NCBI GenBank assembly: GCA_001931905.2
Contig: MSJI02000006.1
Location: forward strand, 1-64,000
Direction: 5' to 3'
Source of the DNA: Cladosporium sp. IMV 00045
Taxonomy: Eukaryota; Ascomycota; Dothideomycetes; Cladosporiales; Cladosporiaceae
Length of the DNA: 64,000 bases
Shown in pieces: positions 11,702 through 23,606 of this stretch. Below the pieces are notes generated by a model. It was not told the origin of the DNA. It saw nothing but the letters and a program-made list of their open reading frames with translations, and did no database searches. A program made the translations under genes and the position numbers. Position 1 is the stretch's first letter. The number at the start of each line of letters is the position of its first letter.

Positions 11702-13154
11702 CTTCGCTGGAGGGCAAGGTCACAAGCACATAAGGAACTTCGTGACAGTGGAGGGTTGTCAAACATGGAAAACGTGCAAACGCTAGCACTTTCGATGGAG
11801 TGTGGAATCAAGTCCTTTTCAATCTGAAGAACTTAGAACACGAGAGGGCACTACAGGTCCATCGGTCTCCCTGAAGCCACTAGTTGCATGTCGCTAAGCT
11901 CAACAGAGAATGGGCCCCGTCGACATTGTTCGGAAGATGCAGGTATGGTAACGATTAATGTAACAGGTCAAGAAACACCTTGCACAAGGCGGCTCGGGTG
12001 GCCTGGATATGAGAGTGGGACAGACTAAGGCCACGAGGGAAGGATGGCACGCATGGCACGCAATCTCGACTTCAGGCAAATCAGGGCTGTTTAGCTTGCA
12101 GCCCCTGACCGAAGAGCGTCCCTTGTTTGGCGAACAATCGAATGTCACCGCGGAAGGGGCGACTTGTAGTGGAGAGGGCAGCGTCGTTGCCATCGTAGCC
12201 TTATCATTGTGATAGCAAACGGTATTCAGCGTCAAAAGATCGCATGAATCAGAGGGCATGATCACTCTACCGGGGGAGGATTTTAGCGCAGCGACACCAA
12301 GACCCAGCTTCCTTGGGGCTGCCACGAAGGATTTCGCCGGGCGTTGCACCGGCACTCGCAAGCCGTTTGAGACCCACTCTTGCCGGCCCATCTCCCCATG
12401 GCTTCACATGATCGTCACAGTAGCCATTTCGCTTCCAGTCGTAGTGTCACTCGAATTGAATGCTACGGCGGGGGAAAGCTCCGTAACCCTTCCAGTTACT
12501 CGATAGATCGAGTGGAGCTCACCTCCAGGCGAGCAAACGGCGGCGCGGATAGTGAAGAACGACAGTACGCTCTTTTTCCAATCAAATACGCGTGAGTTGT
12601 TGACGAGACACTCAAAGCAATGGCCGATCGTGTGCATCTTAGACTTCCAATATGCTGCTCTCTGCCCACATGAAGCACGCGAATGTCGCAAGTGGCATTT
12701 TGCCGATATGCAGGCCAAGGACGCAGGGTCAGTGTTTTGATGAACGTCGGAATCCACTCCCAGCCAGGCCGTCTTTCGTGCTCTTCAGGATCGCATGCGT
12801 TCCCCACTCGGCCTGGATAGACTGTCAACATTACCTTTGCCCTGAAGAGACCAAGCTTTGTGCGAGAAATGAGATCGAGCGCATCAACGACCTTGCGGGT
12901 GTGATGCCAACTCCAGCGGTCCAGGGAATAGACGGAAAATGACCATGGATGCTCTCCTCTGAAGGATTTTTATTTTAGCCGCGCAATTAAATCCTGCTTT
13001 ATCTTGAGGCCGCTGTCAAAGAGTCAAAACCAAGGCACATTGCCGCGATGACTCTCGCAATCCGATTCACCTGGTTCCCTATGACTTTTTAATTCCCTTC
13101 TCATCAACCTCGAAAAGTGGACTTCGTTCGCTGTCACACGTTCTTCATGACAAC
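11702..13154. other. Intergenic between divergent genes
   Basis: 1.45 kb shared 5' region of the permease (-) and the rhodopsin-domain gene (+). It is GC-moderate, with overlapping short open frames lacking motifs. It probably holds both promoters. No specific operator was recognised. Confidence 0.4.
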
Positions 13155-14499
13155 ATGGGGCAGTTCCCGAGCTCGCCAGTAATCAACTATCCAACTCCTG
13201 TCGACGGTCAACACCAAGGCGCAAAGGTGAAAGTTACAGCAGCTCTGTGCCTCTGCTTTGCTGCGATTGTTATTGCTACCCGGCTATTAATTAGATGGCC
13301 GTGGCGGCGGCTCTTCGGCTTTGACGATGGTGCAGCGACAGCAGCCTCAGTTCGTCCCATTGCGATGGGTTATGCTAAAACAATCGATACTGATAGGTCT
13401 CACAGCTTTTTGCACTAGCCCAGTGGTTGATTATCTTCGGTGCTGTTTCTCATGGACTGGGAACAGCGTCAGAACTGCTGTCTGAAGAATCCATCCGGCG
13501 TGCTGAGAAGGTCTGTACACAGAGGCGTCCAACAATCTTCAAGCCTCGTAGCAGACACTAACTATCTTCAGCTGATGTTTGCCGGCGACATATTCTACGT
13601 TCTGACCTTGTTCTGGAGTAAACTGAGCGTCTGTCTATTCTTTCGTCGGCTGTCAGCATCAACCGTCAGGACGTTGTTCCCAAATCTCTTGACATGCGCA
13701 TGCGCAGTCCTAGGCGTCGTTTCGGTGTTTACTATTGCACTCCGTGAGCAAGTCGACACACCATGGGTCCAAGACCCGACTCTGGGCGATAGCACGGTAA
13801 GCGCAACCTGACCAAACCGACGCGGCTCAATGTGCAACTAACATTCGCATTCAGCTGAAGCGATGGATTGCAGTCGAGACTTTGGCCATCCTCGTCGACA
13901 TCGCTATCGTTTCTTTCCCCTTCAAGATCGTATGGAGCTTACAGATGCAGAGAGACATGAAATTCTGGGTTCTGGCCGGCTTCGGCATTCGTGTACCGTA
14001 CGTCTCCTCGACCAACAACAGCACTGCTGCTCATCTTACTGATCGATCCAGTCTCATTCCTATTGCCATCATGCGCCTCAAAAGCCTCAGCATCTCTTTG
14101 ACGAGCGAGGAATATCTGTTGGACGCCGCGAGGACAGAGTACTTTACTCAAGCAGAGATGACGTTCTCGCTGATCGCAGCAACCATTCAGTGCCTTCGCA
14201 TCTTCATGGAAGCTGCGAAGACTGGCCTTCTTGGTATCTCCATGTGGGAAACCGGTACAACGACAGACAGCTACAGCAGAAGCTACGCTAGCAAAAAGCC
14301 AGGAACATATTCGAGGAACAGAGATACTATGACAAAGGCTCGCTTGAGGACCGAGAGCATTCAGCTACGAGACCGAGCCGAAGGCTCAAACTCAGCTCGT
14401 GCTCATGCTACCAGCGATAAGGTGTCTGTTGCTAGCGACAACTCGGAGGCGGCGATCATAGTCCGTCAGACTGTTGACGTCAGATACGAACGCGAATAA
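13155..14499 (+). CDS. Rhodopsin-domain integral membrane protein (PTH11-like group)
   Basis: A predicted seven-helix membrane protein of the large ascomycete family related to PTH11, some of which act as surface-sensing GPCR-like receptors; the ligand is unknown. Five exons give 374 residues in frame: 13155-13349, 13397-13510, 13572-13796, 13855-13997 and 14052-14499. Landmarks are helix 1 VTAALCLCFAAIVIATRLLI, the FGFDDG loop, QLFALAQWLIIFGAVSHGLG, then DIFYVLTLFWSKLSVCLFF and RWIAVETLAILVDIAIVSFP. A Ser/Thr/Arg-rich cytosolic tail follows over the last 100 or so residues. The family usually lacks a signal peptide, as here. It starts divergently from the upstream permease and converges on the MFS gene. 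Confidence 0.82.
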
Positions 14500-14724
14500 A
14501 TCTGAATTCATGATCAAGTTTAGGAAAGCATATTTGCCTTATTTTATTCTAAGCCCAAGCTTTTGCCCATTCAAAAAAGATAAATACTAGCCCTCTGCCT
14601 GGAACGACCTCACGAGTCTCTCAAACGAGCAAGCGCTTTGCATGTTGCGACAACTCGCACATCGTGGAAAATGCTGTACGCCAATCTTTGTTGCAACGAG
14701 ACTATGTATAAATAGTTGATACGT

Positions 14725-16329
14725 TTACGTGATGAAAGGGTTGAACTCAACGCCCATGGCATCAGCTTCAGCCTTGAGCTTCTTGTTCTTCTTCGTAAGG
14801 TGCCACTTCATGATTGCCGCGATGGTGATACCTAGGCCTGCGAAGACGATCTGAAGGATCATAGCCATGGTGTATCGGGGCGCATGGGTGTCAGGGAAGA
14901 AGTAAGGCGACCAGACGTTACCGAGGTGACCAAAGATGTTGACCATGGCTCCGCTAGCAGCACGTTTTTCGGGTGTCTGGCTGAGAGTGGAAACGGCCCA
15001 AGTATACTGCAGAGTGTTCGCAGAAAAGCAGCCGGCGGCGTAGAAAAAAGTCATAGCGTAGCGCGCGGCCGGGTTTCCTGTAGCGACGGTGACGATGAAA
15101 CCAACGACAGAGCAGCTGAGTGGGATGATGATATGCAGGCCACGCTCGGAGCGACGGTCGGAGTCCCAAGCCACATAGAACGTACACACCGTGCCCAGAA
15201 CGTACGGAGGAGCGGTCATGAGCAGCGAGGTGACGTCGTTGCCAAAGCCGAGACCTCTGACAATGGTAGGGAAGAAATTGTTGAATCCATATGAGCTCGT
15301 AATGACGACATTCAGGCAAAGGTACCCGTACAGCTTGATATCCTTGAGAGCGAGCCAAAGACCTTGCCAAACAGTAGATCCGGTGGCATTTTCGACACGG
15401 TCATCCAGGATGCGAGCGTGGGCAACCCTGCGCATATCGGCGGTCATGTACCACATGGCGCCGCCTGAAGTCGAAGTCGGATAATTGGGCAGTAAGAAGA
15501 AGGCTGTGAGCGCAAAGAAAGCACTCATAGCTCCTTCGAGAATGAAGAGCCACTGCCATCCAGCAAGGCCCATAGGTCCGTCCAAGCCGCTGAAGACACC
15601 TGCGGCGATGAGGCCAGAGAAAGCCTGAGCGAGGACCAACCCAGAGTATAGCAGGGCTACGCGCAACGCAAACTCGCGGCGGGTGTACCAACAGGACATG
15701 AGGAAGACAGCTCCTGGGAACAGAGGAGATTCGGTGATACCGAGCACAAATTGAAGCGCCCAAAGACCTTCTGCATTCGTACACGCGAAAGTGGCGGCGG
15801 AAATACCCGACCAGAGGAATGCGGCGGTCGGCAGAAAGAGTCGGGGTTGTACACGAGTGATGAGCATATTGGACGGCAACTGGGCGAGCATGTAGCCAAC
15901 CGTCAAGACGGCGACAGCAGTCTGTTGAATGATCATTTAATTAGAAGGCATTCAAGCTCATACTCCGGTATCTGCGTAGCTGCATACCTGGTAGTCGCCA
16001 TCGGTGAGGCCCAAATCTTGGTCGAAGGTATTGAGACGAGCTTGAGCGATGTTCGTGCGGTTGAGGTAGTTGAACATGTAAAGAATCCACATCTGTGGAA
16101 GCATCCACGTGTCGAGTGCGCGCACGACTTTCTTCTCAAGTTCGGCCGTGTTCGCGAGGCCGAGCTGAGCAACGTGGTTGATGTCCGTCGCAAACTCCGT
16201 TTCTTTCTCGTCCTGAACGTCGGTGGAAGGAATTGACTTCTGCATGTCGTTGTCTTTCTGGGTGTCCGAGTAATGAATCGCTGCCCTCTCGCTGACGGCA
16301 GCATCACCGATAGAGTTCGTGTTTGCCAT
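14725..16329 (-). CDS. MFS transporter, allantoate permease (Dal5/ACS) family
   Basis: Predicted plasma-membrane symporter of anionic organic solutes such as allantoate, ureidosuccinate, vitamins or dipeptides; the substrate is unknown. Two exons (15988-16329 and 14725-15921) give 512 residues with an intron of 66 bases. The hydrophilic N-terminus is followed by helix 1, WILYMFNYLNRTNIAQAR, which carries the YLDR-like signature of this family as YLNR. Then come LGITESPLFPGAVFLMSCWY with the WYTRREFALRVALLYSG signature, a central loop, and a second bundle containing NNFFPTIVRGLGFGN. The C-terminus is Lys-rich. It is an intact gene, convergent with the rhodopsin-domain gene and separated from it by about 225 bases. 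Confidence 0.87.
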
Positions 16330-17993
16330 GGCTGCTGCGGTTGGCTTCAGGTGGCCGATATTCTTCCAGAATCAAAAGTGAGCACTCGCAAAAAAAGCCC
16401 CTGGGCGACGGTTCCGGTCAACACAGGGCGACAACGACCTGAGATCACTGGGCACAGGCTGATTTTAAACCATCTTCGGGGTTTCTTTTGGCCTGGCCGG
16501 TGGGGGGCACCATCCCCATGCCCCGGCTTGTGTCTCCATCATATCCCCAGACTTCCTCCACGACTCCGCAAGAGAATTGTGGATCGTACAAGGACGAGTA
16601 TGTCTTGGAGGTGGACGAAGGAGCTCGACATACCGGATCGCGGCAAGCGGATTTGGCAAAGTCGAGGGTTGCGCTGCGCGAATTTCGTACGCCGAGCTGC
16701 CCAGGCGCAGGTGGGGACATTTGGTTGGCTGGCAAGCAGGGCTGAGATCTGGGTACACAACAATTGATACCCTGGCAACATTGGCTAAGATATTGATCAT
16801 TCCGCTTTAGTGCCTCGTTTTTGCTTCTCCGTACGCTTCACGTAACTCTTGCATCTACGGATGTCTCGTCTTCTCACGTGCAGACAGGAGATGATCATCT
16901 CGGGCTAGTTCACTCGCACTTACTATAGATGTACGCCGGAAGTCTTCATTTGGGTATCAGGATTCCGTAAGACTATCAATTCTGCCTTCAAAGTTTTCTC
17001 ATCTCTCGGGCCTTGAAGATACTAGAGCCTGGAAGTCATGATAAGGTATGGAATGCCGGTTATACCTCGTCAGAATGACCGCGCCACTCAACTTATCCGA
17101 GTGTAGGCATCCTGAAACCCGGAGCGCTTCTGCAAGTTCCGGTCTCCCCCATGCCCAGTCCTTCTCAACCGGCCCAAGCTGGCTCGGCCTCCTCTCTGTT
17201 GGTCCCAACCCACATGAATTGTGCAGTAAGTTAAAAGAGTCCAGTCAATCGCGCGCCGCCAATTTACGAGAGACCGCCACAAGATTGGCACCGAATGCCG
17301 CTCCGTGGGATCACACGTTCAGATGTAGAGATCTTCAAATTATTGCTGCAGTCCAGCATTAGCTTGCATTGTCGATATCGCTCCTGCTCCGGTCCCGGGC
17401 CTCTCCGGAATAGTCGCTTATCTCCTTTGGTGTGCCCAAGAAAGCGTTAATGTCCTCACTCGAATCTTCAGCCAAAGGCGTTCATTAAGATAGAGATTTG
17501 CGACTTTACGGCCCTATGATGACGCTACCGTGACGGTCGCTCGACGCTATCTGAAGAGACCAAGCAGTGTACCATCTATTGAAGATCAGATTTGTGCTTT
17601 CTCTAGTGCAAGGTCACGCCATAAATAGCTCGGCGGTTTCCATGGACGGGACACTCTCTCTAGGCTGATGCTCATCACGTTAGTTATCAAGAAAGCCGAG
17701 CGATGGGACTGGACCTTGATTGCAACCTAGAGGCGTATAATGGTCGCTCGGTATTGACTGGAGTCTGCCGGGTGTATTGACTGACACGTGAGCATTATTT
17801 CCTGAAGAAGAGACCGGACTATACAGTCATCGCCGCAACTGCACTTCGCTAGAATCTCCAAAGCAATAAACACTGTGGTGAGACTCTACTTCGAATTTCT
17901 TTTCTTCTTTCCGATTCCTTTCATCAGTCTTGCTTTTCACTCATTTGTGACATCATGTGTTGCGACGGACTGCTTTGAAGATTGTGGAAGTTG
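16330..17993. other. Intergenic, no gene seen
   Basis: 1.66 kb upstream of the MFS gene. Several short overlapping open frames exist on both strands near 16440-16810, but none has a domain or a persuasive start. This probably includes the MFS promoter. Confidence 0.4.
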
Positions 17994-18524
17994 TCAAATT
18001 AGCCTGTGGCATTGAGCAGCAAGTTCCCTCTCAGAATCGAGCAAGGGACTCCCGCCTTCGCTCATTCTTAGCAGAGTTCCCTTCCACGTCGCCCATTGAT
18101 TCGCCAGAGTGTCCTCGGAGTTATTGTATAGCTCAATGGTAGGGCTTGCCATGGCGTATTCTTTGAGTTCATCGATCGCAGTATCGAGCCAGCCAATAAT
18201 CTGGCTGATGCAAATTCCAAGCTCCGGTTGCTCTCTGTGAACCAGGTTCAAGATCTCGTAGCCCCAGCACCTGGATATTAACCCCTGGAGAAACAATTCT
18301 GCCTCTCCGCGCCCCACGGTCTCATATTGTTGGGCCATGGCTGAATGGAAGTTCTCGAACGAGTCGACATCTCGCCTCCATCCGCCCCAAGGACCCGACC
18401 CATGGATGTGGAGTCTGTACAAGTCGAACCACGTACTTGCAAACCCTTTGAGCTCTGCCCATACGACGCCAGACATAGCCTCAAGTTCTTTGATCTGAGA
18501 AAGGAGACCTATAGGGTTTGACAT
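17994..18524 (-). CDS. Hypothetical protein, 176 residues, single exon
   Basis: I do not recognise a family. The frame is open from MSNPIGLLSQIKELEAMSG to the stop without introns. It has a natural-looking amino-acid mix, rich in Leu, Glu, Ala, Trp and Ile, suggesting an alpha-helical soluble protein: no signal peptide, no membrane helix, acidic overall. Trp is frequent (for example VVWAELKGFASTWFDLY and GPWGGWRRD). The neighbours are the MFS gene to the left and a dead P450 to the right, on the same strand as both, but nothing links them functionally. Missing exons or a truncated larger gene are possible. Confidence 0.5.
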   Translation of the reverse strand: MSNPIGLLSQIKELEAMSGVVWAELKGFASTWFDLYRLHIHGSGPWGGWRRDVDSFENFHSAMAQQYETVGRGEAELFLQGLISRCWGYEILNLVHREQPELGICISQIIGWLDTAIDELKEYAMASPTIELYNNSEDTLANQWATWKGTLLRMSEGGSPLLDSERELAAQCHRLI

Positions 18525-18926
18525 CTAATCATGTTGATCATTTCTCTAACACGCGGACAGAAGCCATGAACTCTCTCAGACGCTACTTTCCATACATTCC
18601 ATCGGAGGTCGAATCTCGCAACCTACTAATAGCTCAGTAGCACTGCCTCCTCGACAAGAAGTCGACCGTCGTTTTCGTTTGACGTCCAACCGCGCAAGTC
18701 ATACGGTATGCCGCGAGCAAACCCAGTCATTTGTCGCTACTTTCTTCAGACGCAGATGTTGCTTGTCATTAGATACATGCGCATGGTCTTGATCACATCA
18801 AGAGTTAATTAGATTCAACTTATGCAACCCCGTGGAATATAATAATTCGCTCATGCGAGCCCATCGGAACTAGACAACAGCACGCAAGCACACGCAGGCG
18901 CGTCAGCTTTGTTCTCGCTTAAATGG
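18525..18926. other. Intergenic, no gene seen
   Basis: About 400 bases between the hypothetical gene and the 3' end of the P450 pseudogene. No feature was recognised. Confidence 0.4.
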
Positions 18927-20840
18927 CTACTGTCTTCGGCTGAACTCCACAATTGGTCCATTGCGATCACTCAAAAATCGGTCAAAAAGCTGAAATTCCG
19001 CTTCTCTTGCCCCAGTTCCGTGACGTGCGTTCTTCTCTCTGTTAGCCTGCTTATCATCCAAGGCGTTCATTGTGTTCCCCTTCCAGTCAGTAGTATCGCT
19101 GATTGGTGCTTGCGAGATTGGCTCCCTTGCCAGCCGAATGTCGAAGCGATGCAGCAGCAGTGCCAAAGTAGTGTAAAGCTCGTAGTAGGCCAACTGGCGA
19201 CCAATGCAGCCGCGCGAGCCTTGAGAGAAGGCCACAAAGGCTTGACGAGCAAGTGAGACAGATTCGCGAGTGCGACCAACGCCAGGTAAGGGTGACGACT
19301 CAGACTCGCTGGCATCGACTGCTATCCAGCGCTCGGGGTAAAAAGTGTTAGGCTGGGGGAAGTATTCAGGATTCCGGTGGATCGCATAAGCTGGAACACC
19401 GACGACGGTCCCTTCAGGGATGAATCTGCCATCAATCGTAATTCCGTCCTTGAGTACTTCCCGCGGTAAGAGGGACGGCACGGGCGGCGACAGGCGGAGT
19501 GTCTCGTCTATCACGGCTCTGAGGTAAGGCAACTTGATAACCCTTGAAACATTCTCGTGCTCCATGTTCTCACCAAACGAGGCAACCCGGATCTCCTCAA
19601 CAAGAACACCCATCACACGTGGATTATGTACGAGGTAGAAGAATACGGCAGCTAGAGTGAGTGAAGTCGTGTCAGCTCCGGCGGCGATCAACAGACTACT
19701 CTCAACAGCAAGCTGTTCACGATTGAATCCTTTTCCAGTCATCGGATCCTGGGCATGGAGTAAGTGGTGCATGATGTCCTTGCGTGTTTCACCTTCTCTC
19801 TCCTCTGCAGCGATGCGTTCACGGAGAACGCTCTCGGCGTACTGATAGAATCTCCGATCATCCCTGGCCATCTTCCCACCAACGATGGGCATGCTAAGCA
19901 CGCCGCTGGCAAGTAGACGGCGCGAGATAGCTTTGAAAGGCAATGATGCAACCTGATGATTTCTCAAGCGTAAGTATGATGATGAGTCCCGCAGGCTCTG
20001 GGAGCTTACTGTGTAAATGAAGGCGGTACTACTCATGATCAAGTTTGGCACAAAGCGATGAGCATCCTGTGTCATGACATTGAAGCGGCGTCCAAAAACC
20101 AGGTCTCCCATAATATCGTAGTTCAGATACGTAGAACATTGCTATATGTTGAACGGCTCCGACCAGTTTTTGTCACCTTTACCGGCCTGGAGTATCATGT
20201 CTTTGAGAGTCTGCACATTCTTCACCAGTAGAGTCAACGAAGCTCTCAAAGCTTTATCTGTAAAGGCATGCTCCAAGATCCTCAGATGAGAGGCATGGAT
20301 GTTCCGGTCAGTTTCAGCGTGAACACTGCTCGCACCACCTGCCGAAGCCTCGATGACTGTGTAGAATGACGCCTTCTTGACGTTGCTCTAACGACTGGCG
20401 TAAATTTCCCTTACGGCGCCAATGGTGTTGAAAGAAAGCGTGTTTGGTCCGACGCGTACTATGGAGCCTAATGATGCTTCAGATCAAAGACAGCCGAGAT
20501 GACGGAGGACAAGTAGCAACCGTATTTGTCATGACTCTCTGCTTGATCAAGGTGTCGGTAGCCAGTAGATGTCTGATAGACGGTAACCCAGTCTGTAAGG
20601 CTAGCGAGCAACGGGCCAGGAACACTTGCCAGTGGGTGCAGGGTGATTCGGTACAGGAGGATGCTTATCAACACCTCAAATGCGAGCGGAAGATCAGCAT
20701 GCGAAATATTTTGATTGATATTCACAATTACTCACCAAGCTCAAGGATGCAATGCCTGCGTAAAACGTCTCGTACCAAGTGCCTTGAAAGATGCATAGCA
20801 AGAATATTTTGTTGTTAACAGTGAGCCAGTATACGTCCAT
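18927..20840 (-). pseudogene. Cytochrome P450 pseudogene, isotrichodermin C-15 hydroxylase-like group
   Basis: The ancestral enzyme would be an ER-anchored heme monooxygenase of secondary metabolism or detoxification. A start at 20840 (MDVYWLTVNNKIF), an N-terminal anchor and the hinge LHPLASVPGP are visible across two introns. The C helix reads DRNIHASHLRILEHAF, followed by NYDIMGDLVFG, the I-helix AGADTTS, the K-helix ETLR, and the heme loop FSQGSRGCIGRQLA with its cysteine ligand. Two TAG codons interrupt the otherwise continuous frame, at 20388-20390 (after YASR) and 20142-20144 (after PFNI). The rest, including an intron near 19952-20014, is well preserved, so inactivation looks recent. 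The first stop fits a CAG-to-TAG change, a CpA-to-TpA transition. An intron hiding both stops seems unlikely because the sequence between and after them is good P450 sequence. Confidence 0.72.
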
Positions 20841-21693
20841 TACCTGAAAGAAGTGCGGATGTTCCTTGCGACGGCGTAACTTCCTCCTGCAACGACAGCC
20901 CTGAACACGATAGCCGTCGGATCAGTTGGCGCATACGGTCTCCGCAACCATCCTTGCAACTTGTGAAGCGATGGGTGGAGCACGGAAACGCCACCGAGAA
21001 AGGAAGTGCCGGACTCTAGGGCTACCGGCACGTCTGCCCCAGCGACATGTCCCTGTCGAGCTATGTTAGTCGGATGCCAGCCGTCCCCCTTTGCAACTCT
21101 GGTGAGCATACAGTCAGCATAGTATAATAAAGTGGAAAGCTACCGTTAGCCCTCGACGCTATTCAAAAGACAGCAGGATACTCCAGCAACAGAGACAATT
21201 GGAGCTGTCTTTGCTGAAGCGAATAGCTTCCGTCTGCTATGCTCGCCTAAGCGCCGGCCCTTCGCTACGCCTGTCGCGCATGTCGCATGCGCTCGCGCAA
21301 TCTATTGGCCAAACTCCCCTGCGGCGACCGCGCAGTACAAGCCCTAGGCTCGGATGGGACTTCTCAGTATCTTGGCAGACCGGTGCATGTCAAGGTAGAG
21401 CAAGGCTGAGAAGGATTCCTGGACTACAGATACCCGAGATTCATCTTTTGCGACGAGAAATCGATGGATGAAGTCTACGCACAGACTATCTATTACCGCA
21501 GGAGCCGTTGGGGGCTTCCTACCTGTGATTTGATTGCGCAAGAACGATCCGCGCGGATTCATACTTGATCCAATGTCCCGTAGATGTGCCGTCTGCTCTT
21601 TGTTGAAGATGATAGATCACAAAGTTATCAGAACAGTGTTTCGCTTGCACAAATGTCTGCGAACGCCGCTCAACAAATACAACAAATGTCTGG
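20841..21693. other. Intergenic; contains left edge of the duplicated segment
   Basis: From 21,023 rightwards this matches copy 2; leftwards it does not. An 89-residue open frame (20840-21109, -) spans that boundary and has no motif, so it is not called. The sequence around 21200-21470 is repeated at 41644-41934 as part of the large duplication. Confidence 0.4.
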
Positions 21694-23119
21694 CTATGTC
21701 AAAAATTCCCTCACTCTCGCTCCCCGCGCCACTCCACTAAGAGGTACCCCTGGAGGTTCCTCGCCCTGTGCTCTCGCTACGCTCGACGAAGATGCATTTC
21801 TCGATGCCTTCCATGTCACTGTCCGTTTGATCATGTTTTCCTGGCTGCCTTCACTCCTCCGATCAGATTCTTCCAACTCTGAGAGCTCGTCGCGTTGCGC
21901 CCAAGCGTTGCTTTTATTCATCTGATCGGGTCGTAAACCCGATCTGTTCGCATGCACTCGGACTTGGTCGTCTCGCGAGAGATGCGACGAGAAATGAGTA
22001 TGACTGTCGGGATCTGATCTTGAGAACACTTTGCTGGCACCGGAGTGCTGTCGTGATTTGCCGTAATGAGATGGATTGCTGAACTCATTTGTTGATTCGC
22101 GGACTTCAACGCCAAAACCACCGGCTGTCAAATTTGCGATGAAGTTGTGCAAGCTAAGTGTGACCGCGGTGAGGATCGATAGATTCATCACAATTTGCTG
22201 CAAGATGACGGGCTTCATCATTGCTCGGGTCTGATCTGCGGCATTTAAACCTCTGGCGAGGCTGGCGATCTGAACCACTGTAGCTATGCAGACGCTGCCC
22301 ATTATCAGCCCATGCCAAAACGATCTGACCCTGGGATAAACTCACGCCACTCTCATCCCAAGCAGTACCATAATCTTGACCTTCATCCGCGTCTTTGCAG
22401 CTAGTTTCATGATGACTGGATGGAAAGAGAAGGCCAACGCAGCATCAGTGACTGCATTGATACCTGCAATTGGGTACCATAGTACGCCATCCGCACACCT
22501 ACTAGGCTCGTAGATGTAGGGATGAAGTCTGCCACATTGGAAGACAATGGCAAAGATGCTAAACAAAGTCCACATCGAGATCGAGATAGCCAGGGCCCAA
22601 TACATGACTTTGATGTAACGGCTTGCTGTGTGCGTTCCGCAAAGTCGTCGCTGAAGCTGTAGCACGGAGAGTTTCGCCAGGGCCATGGATATTATAGCAA
22701 GAATACTCGAAGCGTAGGAGAACTGCGAAGGTATGAGCTGCCTGAGATCGAATGGTTCAACGCCCTCAAAGAGACTCACTTTGTGGTATCGCATGATTGC
22801 AGCTTCGCCCAGGGCATTGAGATGCCGCCCAAGCCCATTCTTGACGCTGGCACCAACTGTGATGGTTTGAACGATAGCTATTATCTGTGCGAGTTGTTAG
22901 CAACGGCTCATAGTCCCATGTTCCAGCAGCGCAACTCACGTTGGCGGCCACAAGCAATGCATCGTCTATACCGAGTGCCGAGTTCGACCTTTGGCGGACC
23001 CACACGCGAATACTATTGGTAAGCGTTGAAACAGCGATAGATGTAAACGATATCACTGCATCAATCCCACCACGATCTTCTTGCGTATTCAGAAACGGAG
23101 GTGGGTAAAGGCCGGCCAT
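21694..23119 (-). CDS. Rhodopsin-domain integral membrane protein (copy 1)
   Basis: Predicted seven-helix protein of the fungal rhodopsin-domain family, ligand unknown. The start is at 23119 (MAGLYPPPFLNTQEDRG). Introns are 22885-22939, and about 22276-22336 between ...MRVA and VCIATVVQIAS. Helices include IIAIVQTITVGASVKNGLG, FSYASSILAIISMALAKLSV and VMYWALAISISMWTLFSIFA. The motif QCGRLHPYIYEPSRC carries the paired cysteines of the family, followed by GINAVTDAALAFSFHPVIMK. The hydrophilic tail is rich in Ser, Arg and Asp, with HSGASK and ELEESDRRSEGSQE segments. The frame is open throughout and the partner copy has the same length, so both seem functional. It is transcribed divergently from the permease pseudogene at about 490 bases distance. 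Confidence 0.8.
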
Positions 23120-23606
23120 CTGAGGGAGTCGGAATGACCTGAATTGAGTTGGGGTGTGCGAGGACAAGCGTTTTACCAGGTCCGTCCTTCTGGTCATGCT
23201 GCAGCCATAACGACACTCAGAGCAACGCGCCATTCCTACCGGCTCATTGAATCCTTCAGGATCTAGCAGCTTCACATCGATTGCCTCGATAATACCCTGG
23301 CTCCTGGCGCCGGAACTTTCTCCACAATACCCCCATGTTCGCTGCCGCCCCTGCAGAATGAATCTATCGCTGCCTCGCTAAACACACTCGCATTACCGAC
23401 AGCTCGCTGGTTTAAAAGAGCAAGGATCGTTTCAGAAAATTGGTAATTTTATACGGTCGCGTTCTTCTCTTTTCATCGCAAATCTGCTTTCTTCACCATC
23501 CAACAGCGCTGAACCATTTTCTTTTCGATAGCAAGGCTCCATACTGCGATCCAATAACTTCTTGTATCTTCCTCGTCGTCTGTGTCAAGCAGACCAGCTG
23601 AATCAA
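23120..23606. other. Divergent promoter region (copy 1)
   Basis: 487 bases between the rhodopsin-domain gene (-) and the permease relic (+). The matching region in copy 2 is 43545-44030. No specific site was recognised. Confidence 0.4.

Noticed and set aside
20840..21109. 89-residue - strand open frame just upstream of the P450
   Set aside because: It crosses the edge of the duplicated segment, has no motif, and its end overlaps the real P450 start in another frame.
13155..23119. Opsin-type light-driven pump for the rhodopsin-domain genes
   Set aside because: The motifs match the PTH11-related fungal rhodopsin domain, and no retinal-lysine helix signature was seen.
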